64,000 nucleotides of DNA from Clarkia xantiana subsp. parviflora (taxonomy: Eukaryota > Streptophyta > Magnoliopsida > Myrtales > Onagraceae): contig JAPTYO010000010.1 of the NCBI GenBank assembly GCA_036873135.1, positions 22,747,772-22,811,771 of the forward strand. Reading direction: 5' to 3'. A program made the translations under genes and the position numbers. How positions within the stretch are numbered: the stretch's first letter is position 1; each line of letters begins with the position of its first letter. The notes under the pieces were generated by a model that had not been told where the DNA came from, searched no databases, and saw only the letters and a program-made list of their open reading frames with translations. Shown here one piece after another: positions 48,725 through 59,989 of this stretch.

Positions 48725-50308
48725 TTAAACTTTAAAACGCTTTACACGACTGCGCATCTCGCCGAGTGCGTTGAGTGCTTGTTCTTTAGTCCTAACGAAT
48801 ACGACAGACAAATGTTTTGAAAAAAGTTTTAGCCTTCTTGCTCTTCGTTGGAACTTTTCAAGATCAACACTTAGCCGCGTCTTTTGTCTCTCTTTCACCT
48901 TCACAGCCCACTGCAGGTGCATAACGGTGGCATTTGCTTTGTCTAGGTCTTCCCGTAACTTCATGACCTCCTCTTTGGCTTTTGTACAGTCTTGGACCCA
49001 AGTTGCGCACTGCATTTCTACCCGAGCCACCAGTGTATCGTACACATCTTCATTAGAGGGGTTTTGAGCTTGTGGCTTTGGTCCGAGGATTTCTGTAGGG
49101 TCAATAAGGGACTCCCTTGGGGTAGTATGAAACCGGTAAATGTATTCTTTGGTGGCGCAATACATCCTCTCCTCCTCTCCTAGATCATTTGGCATTTGGA
49201 TTTTCTCCTCCTCTCGGTCCTCCCAAATCTTTTGAATTTGCTCGGCACCTTTTTTGAGCGCGGCTTGAGTGATTTTATCGTCGTGCCAGTTGAAAACCAG
49301 AGAAGATCCCGTTGCGCTTGTTGGTATACCTTGGAGGCCTCCAAGCTGTCGAGTGACTCGAGCCGGGTAGGTGACCACTGAGCCTAGGTGACTGATAAGA
49401 GGAATACCTTTGAAATCTTTGCACTTTAAAAATACGGGTTTTGGTGAAAACCAACGAGCTACCCACAAAATATCTTTAGGTAAAAGTTTCGAAAAATGAT
49501 TTTTCCACTCAAGGGCACTCCAACCCCTATTCACATGGTGAGAATAATCTATCATCCTTGATATAATTTGTTGGTCAATGAGGAAACGAAATTTGGGGAA
49601 ACCCGCGCCAATTTCAACTAAGTGACTTAAAAACCAGATTTGTAGTAAAGCTGGACTTGCCCTGATTACCCCTTTTCCTTTAGCCTTTACGAGGTTTAGT
49701 GACGTGATTGTTTCGGCAAGCAGCGCCACTGTGTAACCTCTGCCTTCGACCACTTGAAGGACAACGTGTGCCAGGGCCACGTCTATATGGCTTTTGGAGC
49801 GGGGGAATAAGACAGTCTCGAAAAATAGTAGGAGATAGGCGTGGGTTGCTCCTCGGATCGCTCGATCATCTTTCATTCTAAATTCGATCCATTTTATTAA
49901 ACGATTGATAGATATGCCATGCTCTACATTCACCATAAGCTCGTCAGCCACCCTATGCTTTTTAGCTCGTAGAAGGGCAGACATGATGCATCTCTCTGGG
50001 GCTCCAAATTGTGGCGGTATGATCTTCCTATTCCACTCGACGCCTTGGACTACTTGTCCGTATTCTTCAAGCGTGGGGGTTAGCTCTATGCCATTGATGA
50101 CGAACACCGCCTATTCAGGGTCCCAAAAGTTGGTTAAGGCATCAAGCATGTGCCACTCTATCGGATACTCGGGGAGACGTTGAATTCTACCAATGATCTT
50201 GGTGACGTACTCTTGCTCTGTGCTTATCATGGCATTCCAGATATGATTGATATCTTCCTTGGGGGCCGGCAAAGCTGTGACGTGCGGGCATTTGCGCAGT
50301 GCTTCCAT
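48725..50308 (-). pseudogene. Ogre-type ORF1 with a single in-frame stop
   Basis: ATG at 50308 (MEALRKCPHVTALPAP) opens a 528-codon frame ending at 48725. A single TAG at 50111-50113, just after NFWDPE, splits it; the frame is otherwise open through FVINGIELTPTLEEYGQV, VLQVVEGRGYTVALL, WFLSHLVEIGAGF and the C-terminal coiled coil (KEEVMKLREDLDKANA). This protein of unknown function lies upstream of gag in Ogre-like elements; plant databases carry it as a DUF-type domain. Whether one stop abolishes it or is read through cannot be told from sequence. Confidence 0.85.
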
Positions 50309-50923
50309 CCTTACCAAAATGGAGTATAAAGCGTTTTAAAGTTGGTGAAACGAATGGCACTAATTTTTTTGAAAAATGATGATGCATGCTTTGAAAGTAA
50401 ATTTTCCACTAATATCCACGCCACAATTACAATTACAACATTATAAGATTCAGATTACACATGGACCCATATCCTATACACCATAAAACCTAAGGGTCGA
50501 GAATTACAAAGCGAAAAACGAAAACCACGCATGTACGCATATCGGCCGGATTGAAGCTTTGGGTAGTGTGTTTTTGGCTTTGCTCTATGGTTGGTTCCAC
50601 TGACAGGTTCCCGACTAGGTGGTTTCCTCACCCCATCACAGGGATCATAAGACCTTCACAAGCGAGTAGAGTTTTTCCGAGCCGTACCGGCGGCCAGCCG
50701 CTCCGGTCGTACCGTACTAAATCTCCGGGGTTCCTAGTCGCCCTGGATTTTAGGCGTTTGGTTCTTATTCTAAAGTGGTGTGTGCAGGTTTTAATCAAGA
50801 CGAACAAACGTTAGTAAAAACTCGTACAACATTAGAGTAACACTTATACAAGCTAAAACATGGCAAACATGCAATTTTAACAAGCCCGAACCCTCTAAGA
50901 TGTCCCCAGCAGAGTCGCCAAAT
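50309..50923 (-). other. 5' leader and primer-binding site of the Ogre-like element
   Basis: The primer-binding site TGGCGACTCTGCTGGGGAC lies at 50902-50920 (minus strand), three bases from the LTR. I associate this sequence with tRNA-Arg-primed Ogre elements. The leader (about 50560-50790) contains a block of about 200 bases that recurs at 61750-61930 in the non-autonomous element, including CTATGATCCC...CAGG-type palindromic pieces, and may hold the packaging signal. Confidence 0.75.
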
Positions 50924-52153
50924 TGTCGGACCCTAAAAATCTGACCTAAAGCGAATTACGTTTTGAAAAACGTGCAATTTTAAAAAGAGTCGCCACTAGC
51001 TAATTACGGCTAACTAGAAACCTAAATTACCTAGGTAAAAACAAATTAGCACCTAAGCAATTAATTGGTCTGCATTCAAAGATTTGGGTTCGGGGGTTCT
51101 GTTACGAATTAAAAAAAAATATTTTTCTAATCACGCCCTTTCAGTACTTAATTAACATATTTGCCAGTTTTAAAATCAAACTAACTTCATACGAAATATT
51201 TAATATTGGCAAAATTAAACCTAAAAAAAACTATTATATGCCTAAATTCCCTAATTGAAATCAAATCTAATTAACGTTAAACATGCTCAAAATCCTAGCA
51301 CAATTTAATAATCACATATTATACACACATATTCATTAGGCATGTTATTTTACTAATCTACATCTAATAACAATGATGTAATAACAACTATACTAATAAT
51401 AATGATAATAACAGAAATAATAATAATAACAATAATAATAATAAAGAAAAAAAAAATTAAAACAGCAGCGGCACCTACCTTCGGCCTCTTCAATGGCGGG
51501 CCAGGCAAGGACAGCACCGGCAGAGGACAGCGAGGGCGGCGGAGATCCGGCGACGGCAGTAGGGACGACGAAGGCGGCAGAGCTCCGGCGACAGCAGCAG
51601 GGGCGGCAAGGACGGCGGCGCTACTGTCTGGCGAACCAACTCCCGGCAACGATTGCAGGCCAAACGGCGGGACGACCTCAGGCAGCGACGGGCGGCGCTA
51701 ATAGCGGCAGCTGGATGACGATTGGAGCTGAGCAACGGCCGGGGACGGACTCCGGCGAACCTCCGGCGACAGTAGGAAGAAGAATAAGAGATTTTCAGTC
51801 ACTGCGCGTTTCCCAAGAAAAAACTAATATTTTATTTTCCCATTTCTGTGTGTTTTTTTTACATGTAATAGGTACCTATTTATAGGTAAATTGACACCCA
51901 AAAATTTGAAAATCAATATTCCCTCAATATTCTCCCTATTAAATCCGAAAATATATATATAAATATATATATTATATATTTTCTGATTTATTACATCACA
52001 TTATTGCATATGTACTGTCCTAATTTAAACTGAGCCTATTTTTGGCAACCCCGTGACCTTCCATATTTAAATACTTCTTTTTTTAAACGCGTTACACATA
52101 ATATTTTTGACGTGTTACGCACGTGTCGCGCGTACCAAAATTAGGTGTTTACA
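50924..52153 (-). mobile_element. 5' LTR of the Ogre-like element
   Basis: It is 1230 bp and nearly identical to 38970-40188. The TATA box CTATAAATAG is at 51876-51885 and the GC-rich island at about 51485-51790. It has one extra 11-base CTCCGGCGAAC-type repeat in the island (near 51755) relative to the 3' LTR. Confidence 0.92.
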
Positions 52154-52402
52154 AAGACAACGGAAGCATATGTGGACGATATGATTGTCAAGTCCAAAAA
52201 GAAGAGTGACCACGTCGAGAACCTTCGAATGACCTTCCAAAGGATGCGCCAGCATCAGGTCCGCTTGAACCCGAAAAAATGCGTGTTCGGAGTACTGTCA
52301 GGGAAATTCTTGGGTTTCATGGTAAGTCAACGAGGAATAGAAGTGAATCCTGAAAAATTGCAAGCAATTGAAGAAATGCACTCCCCTGCGAAGCACAAAT
52401 GC
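52154..52402 (+). pseudogene. Host Tat element: second part of RT
   Basis: Continuing the frame interrupted at 38969, this piece reads KTTEAYVDDMIVKSK with the catalytic YVDD box, then RLNPKKCVFGV, GKFLGFMVSQRGIEVNPEK and EEMHSPAK before stopping at 52402. RNase H and integrase are missing; similarity ends at the stop, so the rest of pol has been deleted. The equivalent part is kept in the relative at 820-1110. Confidence 0.92.
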
Positions 52403-52817
52403 TAAGTGTCACTCTTAAGTCTTGCACATTACTCCTCACATGGAATATAGCAAGCATACAACATATATGTCCATGACACATACATCTCGCCGTGTCTTGG
52501 TATATCCAAGAGGGGCACGCACTGCAGGGACGTATATCTCCTAACAACAACAACAGGTGCTTTAATCCACAAAGAGGACGAGTCTCAACTCTACTCTATA
52601 GTCCACACCACATGGACAATCTCAAAACACAAAGGTATGAAATATTACTACCATATTACCATGCATTACAAAACCATTCATGACAGGTCTCATATGACAA
52701 CGTCCAAGCATAGAAACATAAACATAAAGGGTTCAACGGGATAACACCCCAACAAGCAACCTCAACCCAAACATGGGGAGCCAAACCTATATACAAAGAG
52801 TTTGTGAAAACGAACAC
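52403..52817. other. Non-coding host sequence between RT remnant and antisense gene
   Basis: No gene seen. The sequence is CA-rich on the plus strand. As it lies just below the stop codon of the antisense gene it may carry that gene's 3' UTR. Confidence 0.4.
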
Positions 52818-55383
52818 TCAACCTGATGCCACATCAGGAGCACCACCATCAACGGCATCCCCGCATGCCCCGGAAACATCCTCTCCAAACGTGGTACCCT
52901 CCACGATAATCGGGTATCCAGCATCATTGAACATCAACTCATACTCATGGGTGTCAGCTTCAATATCCTCGGGGGCATTCCTAACAACCATGGCATGGAC
53001 ATACTCCTCAACAGCGGGGGGGGGGGGGGGGGGGGGTATCCGCCACAACAGGCGGGGCAACAGTCCCATCTCTAACTCTCAAGGCTGCCACATGCTCAGT
53101 GGCAAACTTGGAATACAGACCGAGCTGATCAAAATGCAAGTTCGGTGCAAGAGCATACACATGCTCGATAAGAGCCTCAATAGAGTCATAAAGCATATCA
53201 TCCGCAGCCACCAGGACTTCAGCATGGTAAGACTCAGAAGCCTTGTATTCCGCTACGCCCATAACCTTGTCATCCGCAAGGGACTTCTCCTTCATGGCCC
53301 GCAAGGCGAGATCATGATCGGCGCTATCTGCAAGGGCCTTCGCCTGAAGGGCAACAATATCATACTCAAGTGCCACAATACGAGCCTGACGAGCGGAACT
53401 CTCCGCTTGCAGGTCAACAACCCTCGCATCCAAGATACGCGCCTTCTCCTTAGCACCCTCAGCCTCGAGACAGGCAATCTCAGACTTCTTCATAAACATC
53501 TTCTTCTTCTCCTCTGCGAGTTCAATCACGAAGGAGGAGAGATTGGTCATCTGAATGGCAACCTACAATAATAAACAACAAGTAAGTTGCAGTAACAAAG
53601 ACAAGCATACATACAAGGCATGAAGGCGTAAGGATAAATACTCACAGGTGCAAGGCACGACAGTGCACCCTCAGCACTTGCTTGCGCACCCTCGAGGTCA
53701 GTGGGGCGAATCCTTCGATCCCCAGGAGGAATAATCCGCTGAAGAACACGAACTCCAACCTCGGGAGTGGTCAAGCTAACCTCCTTCGCAAAGCGAGGCC
53801 TTCCGGCAGAAAAGGGTACCCACTCATCACCCACAACAGAGTCCTTGGAGGGACAAACCAGCTCGGCCCGTGTAAGAGCAGCAACTGGCGGAATAGCTAT
53901 AAACCTATGCAAAGATAAACAAGACGATCCAAATACACTAAGTATAGAAATAATACAAGAACAACCAATATACCTGTGCAGGGAGGCCCATCCACCGAAG
54001 CCCGGTCCCTCGACCGGGGGGCAGACATCATGGGCACGACAGGCATGCGAGCCTCAGCTCCTTTCCCTTTGCTAAGAGGATTCCTTGAAACCTCGCCACT
54101 GCCAGACTTGGGGCGTTTAGGATCTTTCGAGGGCCGCACATCGGAGTCGGGACGCTTCGCCTTGGCCCGAGGCGGAGTGTCGACAGTCGTAACAACTCGC
54201 TCTGCCACGAGTGGGGATCGACCTACAAACAAGAACAAAGCAAGATAAAAACAAAGGCATTGAACACATAAAAGTAAAATGATTGCTCAAATATACAACT
54301 TACCTGCACACAATTTACCACGTCCAGGCCTCATGCCCTGGAGAACAGCAGATATGTCCGTGCGACCGCTCCGTGCAGTAGAAGCAGCACCTCCCTGAGA
54401 GCCCGCCTGAAAGTGGGAAGTTTTTCCATGACACCAGCCTACATCACAACACAAGGAAGTTATAAAGGTTCATAACGTACCGAAGTATCTCCTGAATGAG
54501 GAGTGCAAATCCCAGCCCTGCGCAAATCTCGCTCCTTCACACAAGACAAGGCCGTGTATGCACGCGCCTTGTACGCCCGATACACCTTCTTCATCGCTGC
54601 TTTGTCAGACTTGGAGAATTCACAAAAAGCTGGCACGGGATCAGGTTTTGTAACCCGAATAATACGCCAATTCATCCCGAGATCGTCAATGAAGAAATAG
54701 TGTTTTTGCCAATGACTCTTCGACCGGTCTACAACAGTAACAAAGCGAAGAGTGCTATCCCACTTCACTTCACCCAATCCAAGGTCAGCAAACTTCTTTC
54801 CCTTCATCAAAGGCCAGCGGATAGAAATGGAACATAACCCAGATGCACCCGGACGTTGGAGTCGGAAGAAACATCGGAAAAGCAAAGTCGAATAACTCCA
54901 GGACTGTTGTTGGCATAGTACTCGGAAGCAAACCCAGTACCGTATCGCAGCAGGCGCAAGATCAAGAGGAGAGATCATATAATAACGACACAACTTCCGA
55001 AAGTCCGAACAGTAAGGGAAGCGCAGTCCTATCCGAATCTGGGAGGCGTAAATAGCAGACAAATCATCCGGAGGCACAGTGGGCATTCCCGGACGAGCAT
55101 TAGGAATAAAATCAAACGGGAAGAATGCCTATCCCAAAGGACAAAGCCCAGAATGAACGACAAGGCGTTCATACTCATCATAATCCAATTTGTTGCCCAC
55201 AAAGGTTTGCACCAAGTCCTTCGACTCCACGCGAGGCTCCAGCTCAGAGGAAGAAAGTATATCGTCCATAGTTTCCGGCTCGGAAGAATCCGTAAACTCC
55301 GAAGACTCCGACTCGGAATCAGAATCCGAATAAGAAAGAAATCTAACAGAAGGGGTAGGAATATGAGACTTACTCATGTTCAT
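52818..55383 (-). pseudogene. Spliced antisense additional ORF of the host Tat element (gypsy-type transposon domain)
   Basis: Five exons fit on the minus strand, opposite to the host pol: 54481-55383, 54304-54406, 53974-54222, 53646-53896 and 52818-53562, about 750 codons. Borders are GT-AG and phases agree at each junction. Exon 1 starts MNMSKSHIPTPS, has an acidic Ser-rich stretch (SDSDSESESSEF), then IRIGLRFPYCSDFRKLCRYY and ISPLDLAPAAIRYWV, which resemble the 'putative gypsy type transposon' domain (PF04195). Exon 3 is basic (RAKAKRP). Exon 5 is coiled coil (EIACLEAEGAKEKARILDAR). Breaks: TAG at 55129-55131 and a 21-base C run (53016-53036) that puts the last 65 codons out of frame. Extra ORFs, some antisense between pol and the 3' LTR, are described for Tat elements. 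Function is unknown. Confidence 0.75.
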
Positions 55384-55577
55384 AAAGCCAGCAAGTCGAG
55401 AAGCTAATCCTAAGGATGGACGCCCCAGCTTCTCCCAACACAACTCCTACAAGGATACAACTACAACTCGTTCAATACATACGCGTACACCCAACGTGTT
55501 AACAACCTCTGTGCAATGAACGTCCCTTGCTCGGGGGCAACATCATGCTCACAAATCCATTAAGTGTTCAACTACTG

Positions 55578-56927
55578 TGTCAGACCCTAAAAATCCGACC
55601 TACGGCGAAATACGTTTTGAAAACGTTGATTTTGAAAGAGTCGCCACTAGTTAATTATTAGGCTAACTAGAATCCTAAATCACCCAAGCGAATAACGAAT
55701 TAAACACCTGTGTATTAAATCAATCTACGATCAGAAATACGAGTTCGGGGGTTCTATTACGAATTAAAACTCATGGAATTAATCACGCCCTTTCAGTACT
55801 CAATTCACGAATTTGCCAATTTTATTGTTTATACATATATTACACTGAATTAATCCAACAATGTCAAAATTAATCAAATTTCATCATACGAAAAGATATT
55901 ACCAAATATAATCCCAAATCTAAAAATCAATTGTAACCTACAACTCCTATAAAAAAATGAAGTCTAAAATACTATAAAAAAAAAACTTTTACATGCTATC
56001 AAATTAAACTTAACCACTTTAAATTAAACTACTAATTAAATTTTATCAATTACATTTAAACTATTAATTAAATCTAACTAATTACATTTAAATTTTTAAT
56101 TAATTGTAATATAATAATAATAATATAAAACAGAAAAAAAAATTAATAATAAACTATTAATTAAATAAATAATAAAAAAAAGAAGAACAACACGGAAGGA
56201 CGACGCTCACCTGGGACGGGGTGCTGCCGGAGTTCTGGCCGGACGACGTAGGACGGCGAGGTGGCACAGGACGGCGACGGGGCACGGGACGGCGACGAGG
56301 CATGGGACGACGTCGACCTCCGGACCACACAGACGGCGAGGTGGCACCGGACGGGAGCAGATCAGATCGGGACAGGAAGGCAGAGGGGCTCCGACGGCGA
56401 ACCCAGGCGGCGGCGGACGGCGTCAGGTGCGGGAGAACGGACCGGGTACGGTGGCGAGGCTGACTGGGGGTGCGTCGGGCGGCGAGGCGGCGGTGGTCGC
56501 GGCCGGCGGCAGTGGAGGGTTCCAGACGGGATTTTTTTTTTTTGAAATAAATCACAAAATGACAGAATTCGCACGGATCCCAAGAAAAGTGGTCTATTAT
56601 TTTCTGATGTATTATTCTTATTGTTGGTGTCTTTTTTACATGCAAAATGATATTATTTATAGCTAAACTAAGACCCCTAAACTATGAAAATAAAATCTGA
56701 AAAATATATGCATTTAATATTCCGAAAATATTTATGTCTTTCACCATAAATACACATAATATATTTTCTAAATATTTTACAATAAATAATGCATATACAC
56801 TATCTATTTTAAGCCAGTCCTATCTTTAGAAACTTCGCGATCTTCCATATTTAAATACTTCATTTTTTGACGCGTCACATATGACATTTTGAACGTGCTA
56901 CGCGCGGACAAAAATTAGGTGTTTACA
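55578..56927 (-). mobile_element. 3' LTR of the non-autonomous element
   Basis: It is 1350 bp. The sense start TGTAAACACC is at 56927 and the sense end GGGTCTGACA at 55578. A TATA-like ATAAATAAT lies at about 56652-56661 and a GC-rich island at about 56195-56525. The first 250 bases on the plus strand follow the pattern of the Ogre-like LTR (GACCCTAAAAATC, AAAGAGTCGCCACTAG) with clear divergence. Confidence 0.92.
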
Positions 56928-56941
56928 GCTTGCCCCTCTTT
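56928..56941 (-). promoter_or_regulatory. Polypurine tract of the non-autonomous element
   Basis: The minus strand reads AAAGAGGGGCAAGC, identical to the tract at 40189-40202. Confidence 0.85.
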
Positions 56942-58310
56942 GGGCGAATTCCCGTAGAACAAGTTCGAGGGGATTTGTCCAAAGACGAGTAAACACTAAT
57001 TTTGGTTGGGAAGTATATCTTCTTTCGAGTCTTCGAATCTTCAAGGAAACTCCTGGCTTATTTCGGAAAGTGCAAAAAAGTAGAGCCTCTGTCGGCGGTG
57101 CCCCTGTTGGCGGTGCCTCTATTAGCGTGCCCCTGTTGGCGATGTAGAAAGTAGAACCTCCGTCGGCGGTGCCTCTGTTGGCAGTGCTTCCATTGGTAGT
57201 GCGGAAAAGTAAAGCCTCCAGTGGCGTGCGGAAAAGTAAAATCTTGATCGATGATGCCTCTAGTGGCGAGCGACAAGAAAAAACCTCCAGTGACGTGCAA
57301 TAAAGTAAAACCTTTGGTGATGATTGGTAACAGAAGACCTCTACGTCAGACAGTACCAACAACCTCTGGTGACGCCTCTAGTGGCAAGTGGTAACGGAAA
57401 AACCTCTACGTCAGACCGTACCGGAAAACCTCTGGTGATATCTCTGGCGGCGAAAGACCTCTACGTCAGACCGTGCCGGAGAACCTTTGGTGATGCCTCT
57501 AGTGGCGAGTGGTAACGGAAGACCTCTACGTCAGGCCGTCGGAAAACCTCTGGTGATATCTCTGGTGGCGGAAGACCACTATGTCAGACCGTACCGGAGA
57601 CCCTTTGGCGATGCCTCTAGCGGCGTATGTCGGAGAAGAGCCTCTAGTGGCGTCCGTTGGAGAAGTGCCTCTAGTGGGGTCCGTTGGAGAAATGCCTCTA
57701 GTGGCGTGACTTGCGAAGGCTGAATACTAAGGCTTCGTTCGTCGGGGTTGACTCTCAGGAAGCTGGAAAACTTCAGATCCTGATTGTCAGTTGATTTGTA
57801 GGAACAGACTGTAACAGTCCTACTCATCTTTGAATGGTGACTCGCGAGAGCAGATTGTAACCGTCCCGTTTGCCGTGAAATTGACTTGTAGGAACAGACT
57901 GTAACTGTCCTACTCATCCTTGAATGGTGACTCGCGAGAGCAGCCTGTAACCGTCCCGCTTGCCGTGAAGTTGACTTTAGAAGGCGCTGTGTTGCGCATT
58001 AATGTTTGTCCCTAATTTTTGCCTAAATTGCGCACGGTGCGACAATCTAGCGGGATCTTTTCTTTTTCTTTTTCATTTTTCATTTTTCTTTTTTCTTTTT
58101 CTTTTTTCTTCTTTTTTGTTGAGAATTTCTCTTTTTTCTCTCCTTTTGCCGCGGCCGATTGAGAGATTTTCGACCGTGCCCCTCGGTTTTTTTATTTTCT
58201 CTCCTTTTGCCATGATTGCAATTTCTGAATTTGCAACCATGCCCCTCATTTCCTGATTTTGCCTAGGCCGCCCTTTCAGGTTTTCAACCTAGCGGAAGCA
58301 CTCTTTATTT
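56942..58310 (-). repeat. 3' UTR short-repeat region of the non-autonomous element
   Basis: Diverged repeats with CCTCTAGTGGCG, CCTCTACGTCAGACCGTACCGG and CCTCTGGTGATATCTCTGG cores fill 57070-57715, more copies than in the Ogre-like element. A unit with GGAACAGACTGTAAC and CGCGAGAGCAG occurs twice (57799-57875 and 57890-57970) but once at 40790-40870. A pyrimidine-rich stretch follows at 58058-58145. Open frames here are repeat products. Confidence 0.8.
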
Positions 58311-58995
58311 GGTAGCCTATTAAACGGTGGCTGTGACCCGTACTTTATTTTCCGCCTCGATGCGGGAATATTTGTAGCCGTTTGGAGGGCGACTGTGACC
58401 TTTTCCTCACCGTCTTCAATGTTGCGGGAGCTCTTTTGATTGTAGCCATTTGGGAGGGTGGCTGTGGCCCTTCATTCCTCGTCTCTGATCCGGGAAACAC
58501 TCTTTGTATGTAAATATTTTGAGGGTGGTTGTGGCCCTTTCACTTAATATCCGTCGTCGATGTTTCGGGATCGCTCTTTTGACTATAGCCGTTTGAGGGA
58601 CGACTGTGACCCTTTCTTTTATTTTCCCGCCCTCACCGGTTTCGCGAGATCACTCTATTTGGGTAGCCATTTTAAGGGTGGTTGTGGCCCTTTTTATTCT
58701 CCCGCCCTCACAGGGTTCGCGGGGTCACTTTTTTATTCGTAGCCGTTTGGAGGGTGGCTGTGGCCCTTTCACCTACTTCCCGCTTTTGATGTTGCAGGAG
58801 CGCTCTTTATCTGTAGCCATTTGAAGGGTGGCTGTGGCCCTTTCTTTGTAGTCGTTTTAGGGACGACTGTGGCCCTTTTTATCTGTAGTTGATTTATGGA
58901 CAACTGTGACCCTTTTATTTCTTCATGCTCTCACAAGATTTGCATGGACACTCTCTTAATTTTTATGTAGCCGAATAAAGGGCGACTGTGACCCT
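58311..58995 (-). repeat. Tandem array of about 11 hairpin-forming units
   Basis: Units of about 30-75 bases share a core TGTAGCCNTTTGGAGGGTGG and CTGTGGCCC, at about 58312, 58374, 58442, 58509, 58584, 58662, 58739, 58813, 58849, 58883 and 58966 (spacing falls to about 35 between the ninth and tenth). In most units five bases before and after a loop of 8-10 are complementary. The stems vary in a paired way (AGCCA/TGGCT, AGTCG/CGACT, AGTTG/CAACT). The Ogre-like element has only two units (41112, 41172). Confidence 0.8.
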
Positions 58996-59490
58996 AAAAA
59001 AGAGTTTTTTTTTTTTGCTTTTTTCTTTGGTTTTTTTATTTTTTTATTATTTGTTTTTTTGCTTGCTCTTTTTTTGCTTCTTTTTTGAAGAAGAAAATCT
59101 AACGAAAATAATCAACAACAATTACGTACATGCCCCTAGTGGCAGATTGAAAAAACCTTCTAGAGAACGACTCAGTTAATTGAGTCTAAACGTCGGTCGT
59201 GTCGATGCCCTGGATGGACCCTACGTCCAATGAATGACATAACCATTGATTTCTAATCTCGGCTTCTCAAGTGCCCCGGCTATTGCTCAATCTCGTTTGG
59301 GGATGCCTCATAGCTAGCACCAATCGGGTTAGGCTCGTCACATTCTGTATGAATGGTCTGGTTGATGAACACACATGGATGGTGTTGAGTTTGGCATAGT
59401 AGTCCGCAAATGGTAAATTTGGGCATAGATATTGCATGAGGTATCTGGGATAAATTCGACAGCTTGCAGCGAGCAAAAGGCCGCGCACGA
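58996..59490 (-). other. Internal non-coding sequence of the non-autonomous element
   Basis: It begins with a T-rich tract (59000-59090) and continues with low-copy-looking sequence. A stretch near 59225-59470 is weakly repeated at about 60345-60545 (shared words such as ACACATGG and ATTTGGCAT). No protein family recognised. Confidence 0.45.
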
Positions 59491-59989
59491 CTAGGGCTGA
59501 GCAGGAAAACCCGAAAGCCCGAAAAACCCGTCCCGAAAAACCCGGTCCCGAATAGACCCGAGCCCGAGCGGGCGAGACTTTTATTTTCAATTCGGGCTCG
59601 GGCTCGGGCTTGGGCTTTTGTGCCAAAATCCCGAAAAGCCCGAGCCCGTCCCGAATTTTTTTTAATACTATATAAATATATATAATTATATATATTCCCC
59701 ACTAACTATAGTTAGTATCTAACTATCTAGTTAGTTGCCATCTTATCTAACTATCTAGTGGGTACTAGTTACTAGTATCTAACCATCTTCCTCAATGTTT
59801 GAATTTTTTTTTTTTTCCAGATTTTTTGTTAAAATTCGGGCTAGCCCGAGCCCGAGTCCCGAAGTCCCGGCTCGGGCGGGCCATTTTCCTCATTTTCGGG
59901 CTCGGGCTCGGGCTAAAAATTAGTGTCCCGAAAATTTCAGGCTCGGGCTCAGGTAAAAGCCCGCCCGTCCCGGCCCGAGCTCACCCCTA
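59491..59989. mobile_element. hAT-type MITE with 8-bp target duplication
   Basis: The 499-bp insert starts CTAGGGCTGAGC and ends GCTCACCCCTA. GCGCACGA is repeated exactly at 59483-59490 and 59990-59997. Subterminal regions consist of GCCCGAGCCCGAG/CTCGGGCTCGGG repeats, and the centre is AT-rich. No transposase. It is a different family from the MITEs at 27698 and 35300. Confidence 0.88.

Larger units (their letters stand above)
38970..52153 (-). mobile_element. Ogre-like Ty3/gypsy Tat element, 13.2 kb, nested in the host RT
   Basis: Two near-identical LTRs (38970-40188 and 50924-52153) bound the element; ends are TGTAAACACC...GGTCCGACA in its own sense. The 5-bp duplication AAGAC is exact at 38965-38969 and 52154-52158. 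In sense order come the 5' LTR, primer-binding site, leader, ORF1, gag, protease, intron, RT, RNase H, archaeal-like RNase H, integrase, 3' UTR and polypurine tract. An ORF1 upstream of gag, a protease/RT intron and a primer-binding site TGGCGACTCTGCTGGGGAC are features I associate with Ogre elements. By eye the LTRs differ at roughly 2% of positions plus a few indels, so the insertion is fairly recent, though the coding region carries several breaks. Confidence 0.93.

Noticed and set aside
53292..54248. Plus-strand open frames overlapping the antisense gene
   Set aside because: They are shadows of the minus-strand exons, which have splice sites, phase agreement and domain likeness.
56157..56645. 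Arg/Pro-rich open frame of 162 codons in the LTR, repeated at 62716-63141
   Set aside because: It lacks an ATG near its start, both strands are open at once, and the composition of the GC-rich island explains the absence of stops.
57058..57723. Repeated open frames (ASSGV type) in the 3' UTR
   Set aside because: They come from short-repeat translation in a non-coding region and are not conserved in the Ogre-like element.
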